Assembly: GCA_023957835.1 (NCBI GenBank)
Contig: JAMLGP010000001.1
Span: forward strand, 923,575-987,574
DNA: 64,000 bases
From: Homoserinimonas sp.
GTDB lineage: Bacteria > Actinomycetota > Actinomycetes > Actinomycetales > Microbacteriaceae
Direction: 5' to 3'
Below are positions 53,426 to 62,817 of the stretch, piece by piece (the stretch's first letter is position 1; each line of letters starts with the position of its first letter). The notes under the pieces were generated by a model. The model saw only the letters and a program-made list of their open reading frames with translations, had not been told where the DNA came from and did not search any database. Made by a program: the position numbers and the translations under genes.

Positions 53426-53441
53426 GTTAGTGATCACTAAC
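53426..53441. promoter_or_regulatory. 16-bp perfect palindrome, TetR operator
   Basis: GTTAGTGA-TCACTAAC lies between the divergent accD1 (start 53353) and TetR (start 53466) genes. A dyad like this is the usual operator form for TetR regulators, and the site is in position to control both. No second copy was found in this window. Confidence 0.65.
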
Positions 53442-53465
53442 TGATTTGTCTATAGCGAGGTTCAG

Positions 53466-54056
53466 TTGACGGCAACGGAGTCGAAGCGGGACACCGCTCG
53501 CGACAAGGCCAAAGCGAAGCGCACTGCCGCACTGCTTGACGCCGCGGCAAGGCTCTTCGCCGAGAAGGGATATCTCGGAACCTCGATCGAAGACCTGGGC
53601 GCCGCCGCTGGCGTTACCGGCCCGGCGCTCTACAAGCACTTCAGCGGAAAACCGGCAATTCTCGCCTCGATCCTCATCGAAGCGAGTTCCGGGCTGCTTG
53701 AAGGCGGCCGCAGGGTCGTGTCCGACCATCAGGGTGGTGGAGCGCTCGAAGGACTCGTTGCATTTCACGTGGACTTTGCACTGAAGAATCCGGATGTCAT
53801 CCAGGTCCAGGATCGCGAGCTCGGCCAGCTCGCGGAGCAGGATCGCCACGAAGTCAGAACACTCCAGCGGCGCTACGTCGAGCTTTGGGTAGGGGTGCTC
53901 TCTGACCTGCAGCCCGAGACCGCGACCGAGGTGCTGCGCGCGAGAGCTCACGCCGTTTTCGGACTGCTCAATTCGACCCCGCACAGCGGTCAGGGCATCG
54001 ATCGGTCAACGCTGCGCGCCGAACTCGAGCAAATGGCGCTCGCCGCACTGAGCTGA
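53466..54056 (+). CDS. TetR-family regulator, second copy
   Basis: 196-aa regulator with an N-terminal HTH (about residues 20-66: LLDAAARLFAEKGYLGTSIEDLG, GVTGPALYKHFSGKP). It is divergent from accD1 with a perfect palindrome between, and converges on the E2 gene. Regulation of the branched-chain acyl-CoA operon is therefore the likely role. The TTG start at 53466 has GAGG upstream. Related to mycobacterial TetR-type regulators next to the same operon, by position only. Confidence 0.88.
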   Translation: MTATESKRDTARDKAKAKRTAALLDAAARLFAEKGYLGTSIEDLGAAAGVTGPALYKHFSGKPAILASILIEASSGLLEGGRRVVSDHQGGGALEGLVAFHVDFALKNPDVIQVQDRELGQLAEQDRHEVRTLQRRYVELWVGVLSDLQPETATEVLRARAHAVFGLLNSTPHSGQGIDRSTLRAELEQMALAALS

Positions 54057-54103
54057 CGCGCGTAGCCTGACGCCGCCCAAGCTGACGCCACCCGAGCCGC
54101 CCG
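54051..54103. repeat. Short tandem repeats across TetR stop
   Basis: AGCTGACGC-type units start at 54051, 54064, 54080 and (partial) 54095, each 13-16 bp, the first being the last codons and stop of TetR. They fill the gap to the E2 stop at 54115. Confidence 0.75.
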
Positions 54104-54114
54104 AATGCAGCGGT

Positions 54115-55446
54115 TCAGATCATCGCGAGCAGCATTGCGGGCTTGGCAAGGATCGCACCGACGTCGGCGAGGAACTTGCTTCCCTGTTCTCCATCTACGA
54201 GCCGGTGATCGAAGGAAACGCTGAGCGTTAGCACTTGCCGAAGTGCGATCTCCCCGTTGAATTCCCACGGCTGGCGGCGTACCGCGCCCAGAGCGAGAAT
54301 CATCGCCTCGCCGGTGTTCAGGATCGGCGTGCCGGCATCGATTCCGAAGGAGCCGATGTTGGTAATCGAGATCGTTCCGCCGGAAAGCTCGGCGGGGCTC
54401 GAAGCGCCGGACTTGGCGGTCTCAACCAACGCCGAAAGCGCATCGGCGAGGCCAGCGAGATCGAGCGAGTCGGCATCCTTGATGTTCGGCACCATCAGTC
54501 CGCGAGGAGTCGCCGCGGCGATCCCGAGGTTCACATAGTTGAACTGGATGATCTCCTGTGCAGCTTCGTCCCAGCGCGAGTTGACGCTCGGGTTTCGCTG
54601 CACCGCTATGCAAAGCGCTTTCGCGACAATCGTGAGCAGGTTGATTCTCTTGCCGGCGAACTGGCGAGAGCCCTTGAGTTCGGCAATAAGCTCCATGGTC
54701 GGAGTGACATCGATAGTAAGGAACTCGCTCGCGTGCGGCGCGGTGAAGGCGCTTTGAACCATTGCGGCCGCGGTGAACTTGCGGACTCCCTGGATTCGCG
54801 TGCGAGTCTCGCGCTCACCTCTGGGAATCGGGGCAGCAGCAACCTGCAGGCCGGCGGCGGCAGCAGGAGCTGCGGAAGGCGCGTGCTCCGGCGCACCGGA
54901 GAACGCCGCTTCGACATCCTCCCGAGTGATCAGCCCGTTTTTTCCGGTACCGGAAATCGTGCGCAAGTCGAGTCCGAGATCCCGGGCGAGCTTTCTCACC
55001 GGAGGAGTCGAGCGCGGAGACTCTGCCACGACTTCGGGCTCTGAGCCCGAAGCTGCCGCAGGAGCGGCAGCAGGGGCGGAGGCGCCCTTCTTTGCCCTGC
55101 GGGTCGACTTCTTGTCGCTGTCAATCGGCGGACCGTAACCGACGAGCACGGACTGGCGTTCTTCCTTCTGACCGCCGTCTTCGGCTGCAGGCTCATCCGG
55201 GCCGCCGTCGATCTCGAAGGCGATCAGAGGAGCCCCGACGAGAACCGTCGTCCCTTCCGGGTGATAGAGCTTCTTAATCTTGCCCGCAAACGGCGAAGGC
55301 AACTCTACGAGAGCCTTGGCAGTTTCGATTTCAGCAAGAATCTGGTTTAGCTCGACCGAGTCGCCCTCTGCAACATGCCAGGTGACCAGCTCAGATTCGG
55401 TGAGCCCTTCGCCGAGGTCCGGCAGGGCGAAATCCACTACTGCCAT
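54115..55446 (-). CDS. Branched-chain 2-oxoacid dehydrogenase E2
   Basis: 443-aa dihydrolipoamide acyltransferase. The N-terminal lipoyl domain carries Lys44 in ETAKA; a peripheral-subunit-binding domain follows (VRKLARDLGLDLRTISGTG), with Ala/Pro-rich linkers. The catalytic domain ends with DHRLVDG (His414, Asp418). Substrate branched-chain oxoacids is inferred from synteny with the mycobacterial bkd genes; pyruvate cannot be excluded. The ATG shares its A with the E1beta stop. Confidence 0.9.
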   Translation of the reverse strand: MAVVDFALPDLGEGLTESELVTWHVAEGDSVELNQILAEIETAKALVELPSPFAGKIKKLYHPEGTTVLVGAPLIAFEIDGGPDEPAAEDGGQKEERQSVLVGYGPPIDSDKKSTRRAKKGASAPAAAPAAASGSEPEVVAESPRSTPPVRKLARDLGLDLRTISGTGKNGLITREDVEAAFSGAPEHAPSAAPAAAAGLQVAAAPIPRGERETRTRIQGVRKFTAAAMVQSAFTAPHASEFLTIDVTPTMELIAELKGSRQFAGKRINLLTIVAKALCIAVQRNPSVNSRWDEAAQEIIQFNYVNLGIAAATPRGLMVPNIKDADSLDLAGLADALSALVETAKSGASSPAELSGGTISITNIGSFGIDAGTPILNTGEAMILALGAVRRQPWEFNGEIALRQVLTLSVSFDHRLVDGEQGSKFLADVGAILAKPAMLLAMI

Positions 55447-56468
55447 CAGTTCTCCCAGGCGCTTCGAGAATTGTGCTTTCCAAGCACGCGGTCGACGGCA
55501 TCCATGAGCCTGTCCATGTCGGGCAGGAAGTACTCTTCATAGACCGCCGGCGGATACGGGATGTTGAAACCGGTCACTCTCGCGGGTGCGGCTTCGAGCC
55601 AGTTGAAGCAGCGCTCGGTGATGCTCGCCGCGATTTCAGCTCCGATTCCTCCCTCTTCCGAAGCTTCGTGAGTGATCACGAGCCGACCGGTCTTGCGCAC
55701 GGAAGCCTCGACCGTGTCGAGGTCCAGCGGTGAGAGCGATCGCAGATCGATGAGCTCTATCGAGACGCCATCATCTTCGGCTGCCTCCACCGCTTCCTTC
55801 GCGGTGGTCATGAGGGATCCGTAGGCAACCATGGTCACGTCGGTGCCGGGAGAAACCACTCTGGCTTTCGAGAAGTCGAGCGATTCGGTCGGGTCGAGAT
55901 TGACTTCGCCCTTTGACCAGTAGCGACGCTTGGGTTCGAAGAACAGCACCGGGTCATCGCTTGCGATCGACTGCCTGAGCAGATCGTAGGCATCCTGAGG
56001 GTTTGATGCGCTCACGACTCGAAGTCCCGCGGTGTGCGCGAAATACGCCTCAGGCGACTCAGAGTGGTGCTCAACCGAGCCGATGCCGCCGCCGAACGGA
56101 ACCCGGATCGTGATCGGCAGCCGCACGGTACCACGGGAGCGGTAGTGCAGTTTCGCGATCTGGGCGACGATCTGATCGAAGGCCGGATAGATGAATCCGT
56201 CGAACTGGATTTCAACTACCGGTCGGTAGCCTCGCATGGCGAGCCCGATCGCTACCCCAACGACTCCGGACTCTGCGAGCGGGGTGTCAATTACCCGCTC
56301 GGGGCCGAACTCAGCGATCAGGCCATCGGTCACGCGGAAAACGCCGCCAAGCTTGCCTATGTCCTCGCCGAGAAGCAGAACCTTTTCATCGTCTTTGAGC
56401 GACCTGCGCAGGGCTTCAGTAATTGACTTCGCCAGAGTGAGCTGTCCGGTCTTTGTCGCGGTAGCCAT
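55446..56468 (-). CDS. 2-oxoacid dehydrogenase E1 beta subunit
   Basis: 340-aa beta subunit of the thiamine-diphosphate E1 enzyme. Transketolase-like pyrimidine domain with GEDIGKLGGVFRVTDGL, EIQFDGFIYPAFDQI and FFEPKRRYWSKGEV, typical of branched-chain E1beta. Starts at ATG 56468, or GTG 56471 with a 4-nt overlap with E1alpha. Confidence 0.92.
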   Translation of the reverse strand: MATATKTGQLTLAKSITEALRRSLKDDEKVLLLGEDIGKLGGVFRVTDGLIAEFGPERVIDTPLAESGVVGVAIGLAMRGYRPVVEIQFDGFIYPAFDQIVAQIAKLHYRSRGTVRLPITIRVPFGGGIGSVEHHSESPEAYFAHTAGLRVVSASNPQDAYDLLRQSIASDDPVLFFEPKRRYWSKGEVNLDPTESLDFSKARVVSPGTDVTMVAYGSLMTTAKEAVEAAEDDGVSIELIDLRSLSPLDLDTVEASVRKTGRLVITHEASEEGGIGAEIAASITERCFNWLEAAPARVTGFNIPYPPAVYEEYFLPDMDRLMDAVDRVLGKHNSRSAWEN

Positions 56469-57595
56469 CACTCCTCCCCTTCGAACATTTCGAGGTAGGC
56501 GGCATATTGTGCCCTTTGGCGCTCAAGCACCGGGTTGTCTTCCACCTGCACGTTCTCGAACATGCTCAGCGGACCGGGCTTTGGCATTCCGATGCACTTC
56601 GAGCGCAACTCTGCGGCCACGGCATCCGCTTTCGCTTTCACTCTCGACTGGAGCTTCTCGTCGAAGGCTCCCAATTTTTCGAGGTGCTTTTCGACTCGAG
56701 TGATCGGATCTTTGGTCTTCCACTCTGCGACTTCATCCGAAGTGCGGTACTTGGTCGGGTCATCCGAGGTCGTGTGCGGACCCATGCGATAGGTCACTGC
56801 CTCGATGAAAGTCGGCCCACCTCCCGAATACGCACGCTCGAGAGCGACCCTGGTCGCGGCGAGGACTGCGAGCACGTCGTTACCGTCTACCCGCAGGCTC
56901 GGCACTCCGAATCCGGGAGAACGGTCTGCGATCTGCCGTTTGGCCTGAAGTCGAACCGGCTCCGAGATCGCCCAGTGATTGTTCTGGCAGAAGAAGACAA
57001 CCGGTGCCTGATAGGCGGCAGAGAAAACCAAAGCTTCGTTGACATCGCCCTGGCTCGTGGCTCCGTCGCCGAAGTAGGCCAGAGACGCGGACTTGGCTCC
57101 ATCGCGCTGAATGCCCATTGCGTAGCCAACAGCGTGCAGAGTCTGCGCGCCGATAATCACGTTCGGGATTGCGAGATTGTGCAACTGGGGATCCCAGCTT
57201 CCGTGCGCGTATCCCTTCCAGGTGCGCATGAGGTCTTCCGCGCTCACTCCGCGAATGAAAGCCACTCCGTTTTCGCGATAGCTAGGGACCGCGTAGTCGT
57301 CATCCCTGAGCGCCCGTACAGAGCCGATCTGGGATGCCTCCTGGCCAAGCAGCGGCGGCCATAGCGCCAGCTGGCCCTGTCTTTGCAAAGCGGTAGCTTC
57401 AGTGTCGATCCGACGGATGACGACCATGTCCTCGTACAGATCGGCCAGTTTCGACTTGTCGATGTCTGCTACGGCCGGGTCGAAGGCAGGGTTCTCGACC
57501 CGCTCGCCTTCAGGGGTAATTAGTTGAATGTATGCCTCGTCGCCGAGAATGTCGCCCTCCGCGGCGTCAGGCTTTGAAACAGTTGCTCGCAACAA
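56468..57595 (-). CDS. 2-oxoacid dehydrogenase E1 alpha subunit
   Basis: 375-aa alpha subunit. The ThDP motif begins GDGATSQGD at residue 176 and ends QNN at 204-206; the phosphorylation-type loop is YRMGPHTTSDD. Starts with TTG at 57595, preceded by AAGGAAGG about six bases upstream. First gene of the E1alpha-E1beta-E2 operon. E3 (lipoamide dehydrogenase) is not in the window. Confidence 0.92.
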   Translation of the reverse strand: MLRATVSKPDAAEGDILGDEAYIQLITPEGERVENPAFDPAVADIDKSKLADLYEDMVVIRRIDTEATALQRQGQLALWPPLLGQEASQIGSVRALRDDDYAVPSYRENGVAFIRGVSAEDLMRTWKGYAHGSWDPQLHNLAIPNVIIGAQTLHAVGYAMGIQRDGAKSASLAYFGDGATSQGDVNEALVFSAAYQAPVVFFCQNNHWAISEPVRLQAKRQIADRSPGFGVPSLRVDGNDVLAVLAATRVALERAYSGGGPTFIEAVTYRMGPHTTSDDPTKYRTSDEVAEWKTKDPITRVEKHLEKLGAFDEKLQSRVKAKADAVAAELRSKCIGMPKPGPLSMFENVQVEDNPVLERQRAQYAAYLEMFEGEE

Positions 57596-57708
57596 TTCGC
57601 GCCTTCCTTCGGGGCCCGCAGCAGGTTCGCCAGGGCCCTCTCCAGCGAGGCACGCCCGCCTTTTGAGCGGCGCACCTCAAGCCCGTCTTCGTTTCCGGGT
57701 TACTAGCG

Positions 57709-57738
57709 AGAGTACGCAGATTCCGCCTCAATTGACAA
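57709..57738 (-). promoter_or_regulatory. Promoter of the E1-E2 operon
   Basis: On the minus strand TTGTCA (complement of 57733-57738), 18-bp spacer, TACTCT (complement of 57709-57714). This is a good sigma-70-type match and predicts a leader of about 105 nt before the TTG of E1alpha. Confidence 0.55.
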
Positions 57739-57801
57739 CTGCCACGACCGGTTTAGTCGGAATGCCGATTAAGCGCCGGAATCGACAAACCCGAAATCCA
57801 G

Positions 57802-57837
57802 CAAAAGAAGAAGGCCCGGACCGAGAGGGTCCGGGCC
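57802..57837 (-). terminator. Intrinsic terminator after the Gly-rich gene
   Basis: Perfect 10-bp G+C stem GGCCCGGACC / GGTCCGGGCC (57813-57822, 57828-57837) with a 5-nt loop, followed on the minus strand by TTCTTCTTTT. It is the best Rho-independent terminator in the window and ends the pnp/small-gene transcript before the E1 promoter. Confidence 0.85.
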
Positions 57838-57851
57838 TCGAGTTGCTCTTG

Positions 57852-58124
57852 CTACTTCTTTTTCTTCATTGCGCTGGCAATGAGGCCGACGATCGTCGAG
57901 AGAATTCCACCTGCTACTCCGCCGCCGACGAGATTGCCGGCGATCGCGCTGAAGTCGACTCCGGTCATCCCATTGATCAGAGTCTGCATGAGGGCGCTGC
58001 CGCCCGCGCCGCCGACCGCACCGATCACTCCGTTCAGCAGCGTGCCGAGCGTGTTCTTCTTGACGCCAGCGCCAGCGCCGACTCCACCCAGAGCACCGCC
58101 AACGATGCCAAGGATCCATTCCAT
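57852..58124 (-). CDS. Small Gly/Ala-rich membrane protein
   Basis: 90-aa, strongly hydrophobic protein made of Gly-, Ala- and Val-rich stretches (for example GIVGGALGGVGAGAG, GVIGAVGGAGGSA) ending in KKKK. Spaced small residues suggest membrane helices that pack tightly. I do not recognise a family. The ATG at 58124 has GGGAG five bases upstream and a strong terminator follows, supporting a real gene at the end of the pnp transcript. Confidence 0.75.
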   Translation of the reverse strand: MEWILGIVGGALGGVGAGAGVKKNTLGTLLNGVIGAVGGAGGSALMQTLINGMTGVDFSAIAGNLVGGGVAGGILSTIVGLIASAMKKKK

Positions 58125-58199
58125 TAGAACTCCCTAAATTTCGGCAGGATCTAGTTGATCCAGCTTGGGAGAGAGACTAGTGGAAACCAGGCGGAAAGT

Positions 58200-60437
58200 T
58201 CAGCCTTCCGTGCCGGTGGCTTCGGATTCGTCTTCGACGAGAACCAGCGAAAGCTTGCCCCGATCGTCGATCTTGGCGATCTCCACCTGAATCTTCTGCC
58301 CGACAGACAGCACGTCTTCGACGTTCTCCACTCGCTTTCCTCCGGCGAGCTTGCGCACTTCTGAAATGTGCAGCAGCCCGTCTTTTCCGGGAGTAAGCGA
58401 GATGAATGCGCCAAATGCGGCGAGCTTGACTACGGTGCCGAGGAACCTCTCTCCGACCTCCGGGTTGAGCGGGTTGGCAATCGCGTTGACCGCGGCCCTC
58501 GCCGCCTCGGCCGAAGGACCATCGGTAGCTCCGATGTAAACCGTGCCGTCGTCCTCGATCGAGATCTCAGCTCCGGTGTCATCCTGAATCTGGTTGATGG
58601 TCTTGCCCTTCGGGCCGATCAGCTCGCCGATCTTGTCAATCGGAATCTGAACCGAAATCACGCGAGGAGCAGTCGGCGCCATCTCATCCGGAGCATCGAT
58701 TGCCGCGTTCAGCACCGCGAGGATCGCCGTGCGCGCTTCCTTTGCCTGCTCGAGAGCACCCTTCAGCACCGAAGATGGAATTCCGTCGAGCTTGGTGTCG
58801 AGCTGAATCGCGGTGACGAATTCGGATGTCCCGGCAACCTTGAAGTCCATGTCGCCAAGAGCATCCTCGGCTCCGAGAATGTCGGTGAGCGCCGCGTAGC
58901 GAGTCTCGCCGTCGACCTCGTCAGAGACCAGACCCATAGCGATTCCGGCAACCGAAGCCCTAAGCGGCACACCGGCATTCAGCAGGGACAGTGTCGATGC
59001 GCAAACCGATCCCATCGAAGTGGAACCGTTGGAACCGAGAGCCTCTGAGACCTGGCGGATCGCGTAAGGGAACTCCTCGCGCTTGGGCAGCACCGGTACG
59101 AGCGCCCGCTCCGCGAGGAAGCCGTGGCCGATTTCGCGGCGCTTCGGGCTGCCAACCCGACCGGTCTCACCGGTGGAATACGGCGGGAAGTTGTAGTGGT
59201 GCATATAGCGCTTGCTCGTGATCGGGGATAGCGAATCGATCTGCTGCTCCATCTTGAGCATGTTGAGGGTCGTGACTCCGAGAATCTGGGTCTCGCCCCG
59301 CTGGAAGATCGCAGAGCCGTGAGCTCGGGGAATGACCTGCACTTCGGCGTCGAGCGGACGGATATCGCGAAGGCCGCGGCCGTCGATTCTGACGCCGTCC
59401 TTGAGGATCCGACCGCGAACGATCTTCTTGGTCACCGACTTGTAAGCGGCGCTGACCTGTCCGTTGGCAGCTTCTGCAAGCTCCCCGGACTCGACCTTTG
59501 CGGCAATCGCTTCCTTGACCCTCGACTTGAGCTCGTCATCTGCGTTCTGACGCTCGATCTTGTCGGCGATCTGGTAGATGCCGGCAAGCTCGCCTTCTGC
59601 AAGAGCGGCAACCGCGTCGTAAGTCTCCTGGTCGTAGGCCAGGAACACCGGGTACTCCCCCGGTTCCTTCGAGGATTTGGAGGCCAGTTCCACCTGGGCC
59701 TTCACGAGCTGAGCCAGGAACGGCTTTGCGGCCTCGAGGCCCTGTGCAACGACATCCTCGCTCGGCTTGACGGCTCCGCCCTTGATGAGGTCCCAGGAGT
59801 GCTCTGTGGCTTCCGCCTCGACCATCATGATCGCTACGTCTTCCTTGCCGCTCGAGTCGGTGACGATCCGGCCGGCAACGGTCAGGTCGAAGACCGCGCC
59901 CTCAAGCTGCTCGAACCTCGGGAACGCGACCCACTGTCCGTCGATGAGCGCGAGGCGCACACCGGCGACCGGACCGCTGAACGGCAGTCCGGAAATCTGG
60001 GTGGATGCGCTGGCCGCGTTGATCGCGAGCGCGTCATAGAACTCACCGGGAGCGATGCTCAAGACGGTCACGACGATCTGAACCTCGTTGCGAAGTCCGT
60101 CTACGAATGAGGGACGCAATGGGCGGTCGATGAGGCGGCAAACCAGGATCGCCTCGGTTGAAGGGCGGCCCTCGCGCCTGAAGAAGCTGCCCGGAATGCG
60201 ACCGGCAGCATAAGAGCGCTCTTCGACATCCACGGTCAGTGGGAAGAAGTCGAAGCTGTCTTTCGGCTGCTTGCTGACGCTCGTGGCGCTTAGCAGCATG
60301 GTTTCTTCGTCAAGATAGGCGACTACTGCACCCTGCGCCTGCTGTGCGAGGCGTCCGGTCTCGAACCGGACTGTACGCTTGCCAAACTTGCCGTTATCGA
60401 TAACGGTTTCGGCAAAACTGATTTCTGGACCCTCCAT
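58200..60437 (-). CDS. pnp: Polyribonucleotide nucleotidyltransferase
   Basis: 3'-5' exoribonuclease that uses phosphate; 745 aa from the ATG at 60437. Two RNase PH domains with FFRREGRPS in the first and catalytic aspartates in [18 protein letters not shown] of the second, then KH ([16 protein letters not shown]) and S1 ([16 protein letters not shown]) RNA-binding domains. A hairpin lies just before its ribosome-binding site. rpsO, its common partner, is absent upstream. Confidence 0.97.
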   Translation of the reverse strand: MEGPEISFAETVIDNGKFGKRTVRFETGRLAQQAQGAVVAYLDEETMLLSATSVSKQPKDSFDFFPLTVDVEERSYAAGRIPGSFFRREGRPSTEAILVCRLIDRPLRPSFVDGLRNEVQIVVTVLSIAPGEFYDALAINAASASTQISGLPFSGPVAGVRLALIDGQWVAFPRFEQLEGAVFDLTVAGRIVTDSSGKEDVAIMMVEAEATEHSWDLIKGGAVKPSEDVVAQGLEAAKPFLAQLVKAQVELASKSSKEPGEYPVFLAYDQETYDAVAALAEGELAGIYQIADKIERQNADDELKSRVKEAIAAKVESGELAEAANGQVSAAYKSVTKKIVRGRILKDGVRIDGRGLRDIRPLDAEVQVIPRAHGSAIFQRGETQILGVTTLNMLKMEQQIDSLSPITSKRYMHHYNFPPYSTGETGRVGSPKRREIGHGFLAERALVPVLPKREEFPYAIRQVSEALGSNGSTSMGSVCASTLSLLNAGVPLRASVAGIAMGLVSDEVDGETRYAALTDILGAEDALGDMDFKVAGTSEFVTAIQLDTKLDGIPSSVLKGALEQAKEARTAILAVLNAAIDAPDEMAPTAPRVISVQIPIDKIGELIGPKGKTINQIQDDTGAEISIEDDGTVYIGATDGPSAEAARAAVNAIANPLNPEVGERFLGTVVKLAAFGAFISLTPGKDGLLHISEVRKLAGGKRVENVEDVLSVGQKIQVEIAKIDDRGKLSLVLVEDESEATGTEG

Positions 60438-60671
60438 GCGGGGGTTTCTCCTTTGCTTCTTGCGCAAACTGCGCAGACTTGGCGGAGCAGTCAGGAGGCA
60501 GTCAGGGGCGCAGCGAACTTGCCGGGCGCCGGTTCTGGTCAACAGTAGAAAACCTCCGTACCTGCCGGGAGTTCACCACCGGTGACCAGCATCTTGCCGG
60601 TCTGCTCCGTGGCTGAAAGCGACTATTGCGATTACAGCCTCAAAGATTCTACCAGCGGGCGGGGCTTTGAC
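60438..60671 (-). promoter_or_regulatory. pnp leader with hairpin and -10 candidate
   Basis: About 235 bp between pnp and the oxidoreductase gene. A perfect 6-bp stem TGCGCA-AAC-TGCGCA (60461-60475) sits just upstream of the ribosome-binding site; pnp leaders in other bacteria carry processing hairpins for autoregulation. TAGAAT on the minus strand (complement of 60646-60651) is a possible -10. Confidence 0.4.
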
Positions 60672-61526
60672 CTAGCCCTGCCGCGGCGAAAGCAGCGATC
60701 TCAGTTCCGGGACTCGCTCCTCCATGAAGGCTTCAAGCTGTGCGATCTTGTCGGTACCGACGATGAATCCGCTAATGCCATAGTCCTCCGCCAGCCGGGC
60801 CATCGTTTCGACCTGCGCATCATCGAAACCGATATTCATCCAGCGCCGAATCTCTGATGGGTTCCTTCCCGCAGCAGCTGCTCCTTCGTCGATCGCCGCG
60901 TTCATGGCAGCCAGCGATTCGATGCTCTTGAGGTAGCCGAATGAGGGGATCCATCCGTCGGCAAGCCGACCGGTCAGGCGCAGCATTTTCGGTTTATAGG
61001 CTCCGATGTGAATTCCGATCGCGTGGGGTGTTCTCGGTCCGCGCTTTGCTCCCGACACCGAGTAGAACTTGCCTTCAAATCTGGCAGGACCGGCGGCATC
61101 CGCATTCCATAGCTCTCGGATTATCTGGATTGCCTCATCGAGTGCCTCAACCGCCTGTCCTGGCTCCAGCCGTCTGCCTCCTACTGCCTCGATGGCATCC
61201 CAGAATCCGCCTGCGCCTATTCCGAGTTCGAGCCTGCCGTTGCTCAGGAGATCTATGGTTGCTGAGGCTCTGGCCAGAAGTACCGGAAGGCGCAATGGCA
61301 AATTGGAAACGTTTGCGCTAAGGCTGATTCGCTCGGTCCTGGCTGCGACAAATGCGATCAGACTCCAGGCGTCAAGCAGTGCCGGCTGATACGGATGATC
61401 CTGGAAGCTCGCCAGGACGAAGCCGAGTCGATCACTTGCGACGGCCAGCTCGATGACTCTCTCCGGGTCGCTCGAAGTCGGAGTGATAAAGGTGCCGAAC
61501 TTCAATTCCTGTCCGTAGCTGACCAT
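60672..61526 (-). CDS. LLM-class flavin-dependent oxidoreductase
   Basis: 284-aa luciferase-like (LLM) barrel enzyme: FGTFITPTSSDP at the start, GRLELGIGAGGFWDAIEAVGG in the middle, and a final FIVGTDKIAQLEAFMEE segment. The cofactor may be FMN or F420 and the substrate is unknown. It is divergent from pntAa, sharing a 103-bp intergenic region. Confidence 0.85.
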   Translation of the reverse strand: MVSYGQELKFGTFITPTSSDPERVIELAVASDRLGFVLASFQDHPYQPALLDAWSLIAFVAARTERISLSANVSNLPLRLPVLLARASATIDLLSNGRLELGIGAGGFWDAIEAVGGRRLEPGQAVEALDEAIQIIRELWNADAAGPARFEGKFYSVSGAKRGPRTPHAIGIHIGAYKPKMLRLTGRLADGWIPSFGYLKSIESLAAMNAAIDEGAAAAGRNPSEIRRWMNIGFDDAQVETMARLAEDYGISGFIVGTDKIAQLEAFMEERVPELRSLLSPRQG

Positions 61527-61598
61527 TCTTTGGGCCTCTCTGTTGATTTCTCACGATTCAACCGGTTTGCGGGCTAGGGCATTCCCTCGCACAATCGA

Positions 61599-61604
61599 TA
61601 CGCT
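61599..61604 (+). promoter_or_regulatory. -10 candidate for pnt operon
   Basis: TACGCT lies 25 bp before the GTG start of pntAa, with the AAAGGAG ribosome-binding site in between. No clear -35 was identified. Confidence 0.35.
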
Positions 61605-61629
61605 AGGACAGTCCCGAAAGGAGTTGCTG

Positions 61630-62817
61630 GTGCGAGTTGGAGTCACGCGAGAAAAGCGGACTGGAGAGAGGCGAGTGGCGGCGACACCGGAAACGGTGCA
61701 GCAGCTCGTCGGCCTCGGTCTGGACGTTACCGTTGAAAAGGGCGCCGGAGCCGAAGCGGGTTATTCCGACTCGAGCTTCAAGGAGGCTGGGGCAACTATC
61801 GCGGCCGCTTTGCCGTACTCGAGCCTCGACGTGCTCCTGCACGTCCGGCCACTCAGTCCGGCAACCGTCAAGCTGCTCAAGAAGGGCGCAGTGACTATCG
61901 GATTGGCTTCGCCTTCGACCGAGTTGCCAACTGTTTCAGCACTGGCTTCAGGAAAGATCACATCCTTCGCTCTTGAACTGATCCCCAGAATCTCCCGTGC
62001 ACAGTCGATGGATGCCCTCAGCTCGCAGTCTCTCGTTGGAGGCTACCGGGCGGTAATCGAAGCGCTCACCCGTTACCCGCGTTTCTTCCCGCTCTATATG
62101 ACAGCGGCTGGCACCATCCCCCCGGCCAAGGTGCTCGTGCTTGGCGCGGGAGTCGCGGGTCTTCAGGCAATTGGTACAGCCAAGAGGCTCGGCGCCAAGG
62201 TTTCCGCTAACGATATCCGGGCTGCTTCCGCCGACGAGGTTCGGTCAATGGGAGGAACCTTCATCAATATCGATCTCGATGCGAATGCAGAAGGCGGTGG
62301 TGGTTACGCGAAGGAACTAGCGGAAGACCGGGCAAACCGCCAGCGCGAAGCGCTCGCTCCGCACGTTGCCGCAGCCGACATCCTCATCACGACCGCGGCC
62401 ATTCCGGGCCGGGCAGCACCGCTCCTGGTCACCAAAAAGATGGTTCAGGGAATGCGGGCCGGGTCCGTCGTTGTAGATCTGGCCGCTGAGACCGGAGGAA
62501 ACGTCGAAGGCGTAGTGGCTGGCAAGGATGTTGCCGTTCCGGTCGACGGTGGCACCGTCACTCTGGTCGGGCTGCAGGACGCCCCTTCCGCGATTCCCTC
62601 AGACGCTTCGAGGCTCTACTCCAAGAACGTCGCAAACCTGCTCGCCCTCATGACCAAAGACGGAAAGGTCGAGCCGGACTTCACCGACGAAGTGGTCGCT
62701 GGCTCCTGCCTGACTCGAGACGGCGAAGTCACTCACGAACCGACCGCCCAGGCTCTCGCTTCGAAAAAGCCGGCTTCAGCAAAGAAACAAACCACGGCGA
62801 AGAAGGGAGCCAAGTAA
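61630..62817 (+). CDS. pntAa: NAD(P) transhydrogenase alpha subunit, part 1
   Basis: 395-aa NAD-binding domain (dI) of the proton-translocating transhydrogenase, which uses the proton gradient to move hydride between NADH and NADPH. Start at GTG 61630 with AAAGGAG seven bases upstream; VGVTREKRTGERRVAATPE is the classical N-terminus. The dinucleotide loop GAGVAGLQAIGTAKRLGA and the later RQREALAPHVAAADILI segment are conserved. Ends in a Lys/Ala-rich tail. The next gene begins immediately after the stop. Confidence 0.94.
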   Translation: MRVGVTREKRTGERRVAATPETVQQLVGLGLDVTVEKGAGAEAGYSDSSFKEAGATIAAALPYSSLDVLLHVRPLSPATVKLLKKGAVTIGLASPSTELPTVSALASGKITSFALELIPRISRAQSMDALSSQSLVGGYRAVIEALTRYPRFFPLYMTAAGTIPPAKVLVLGAGVAGLQAIGTAKRLGAKVSANDIRAASADEVRSMGGTFINIDLDANAEGGGGYAKELAEDRANRQREALAPHVAAADILITTAAIPGRAAPLLVTKKMVQGMRAGSVVVDLAAETGGNVEGVVAGKDVAVPVDGGTVTLVGLQDAPSAIPSDASRLYSKNVANLLALMTKDGKVEPDFTDEVVAGSCLTRDGEVTHEPTAQALASKKPASAKKQTTAKKGAK

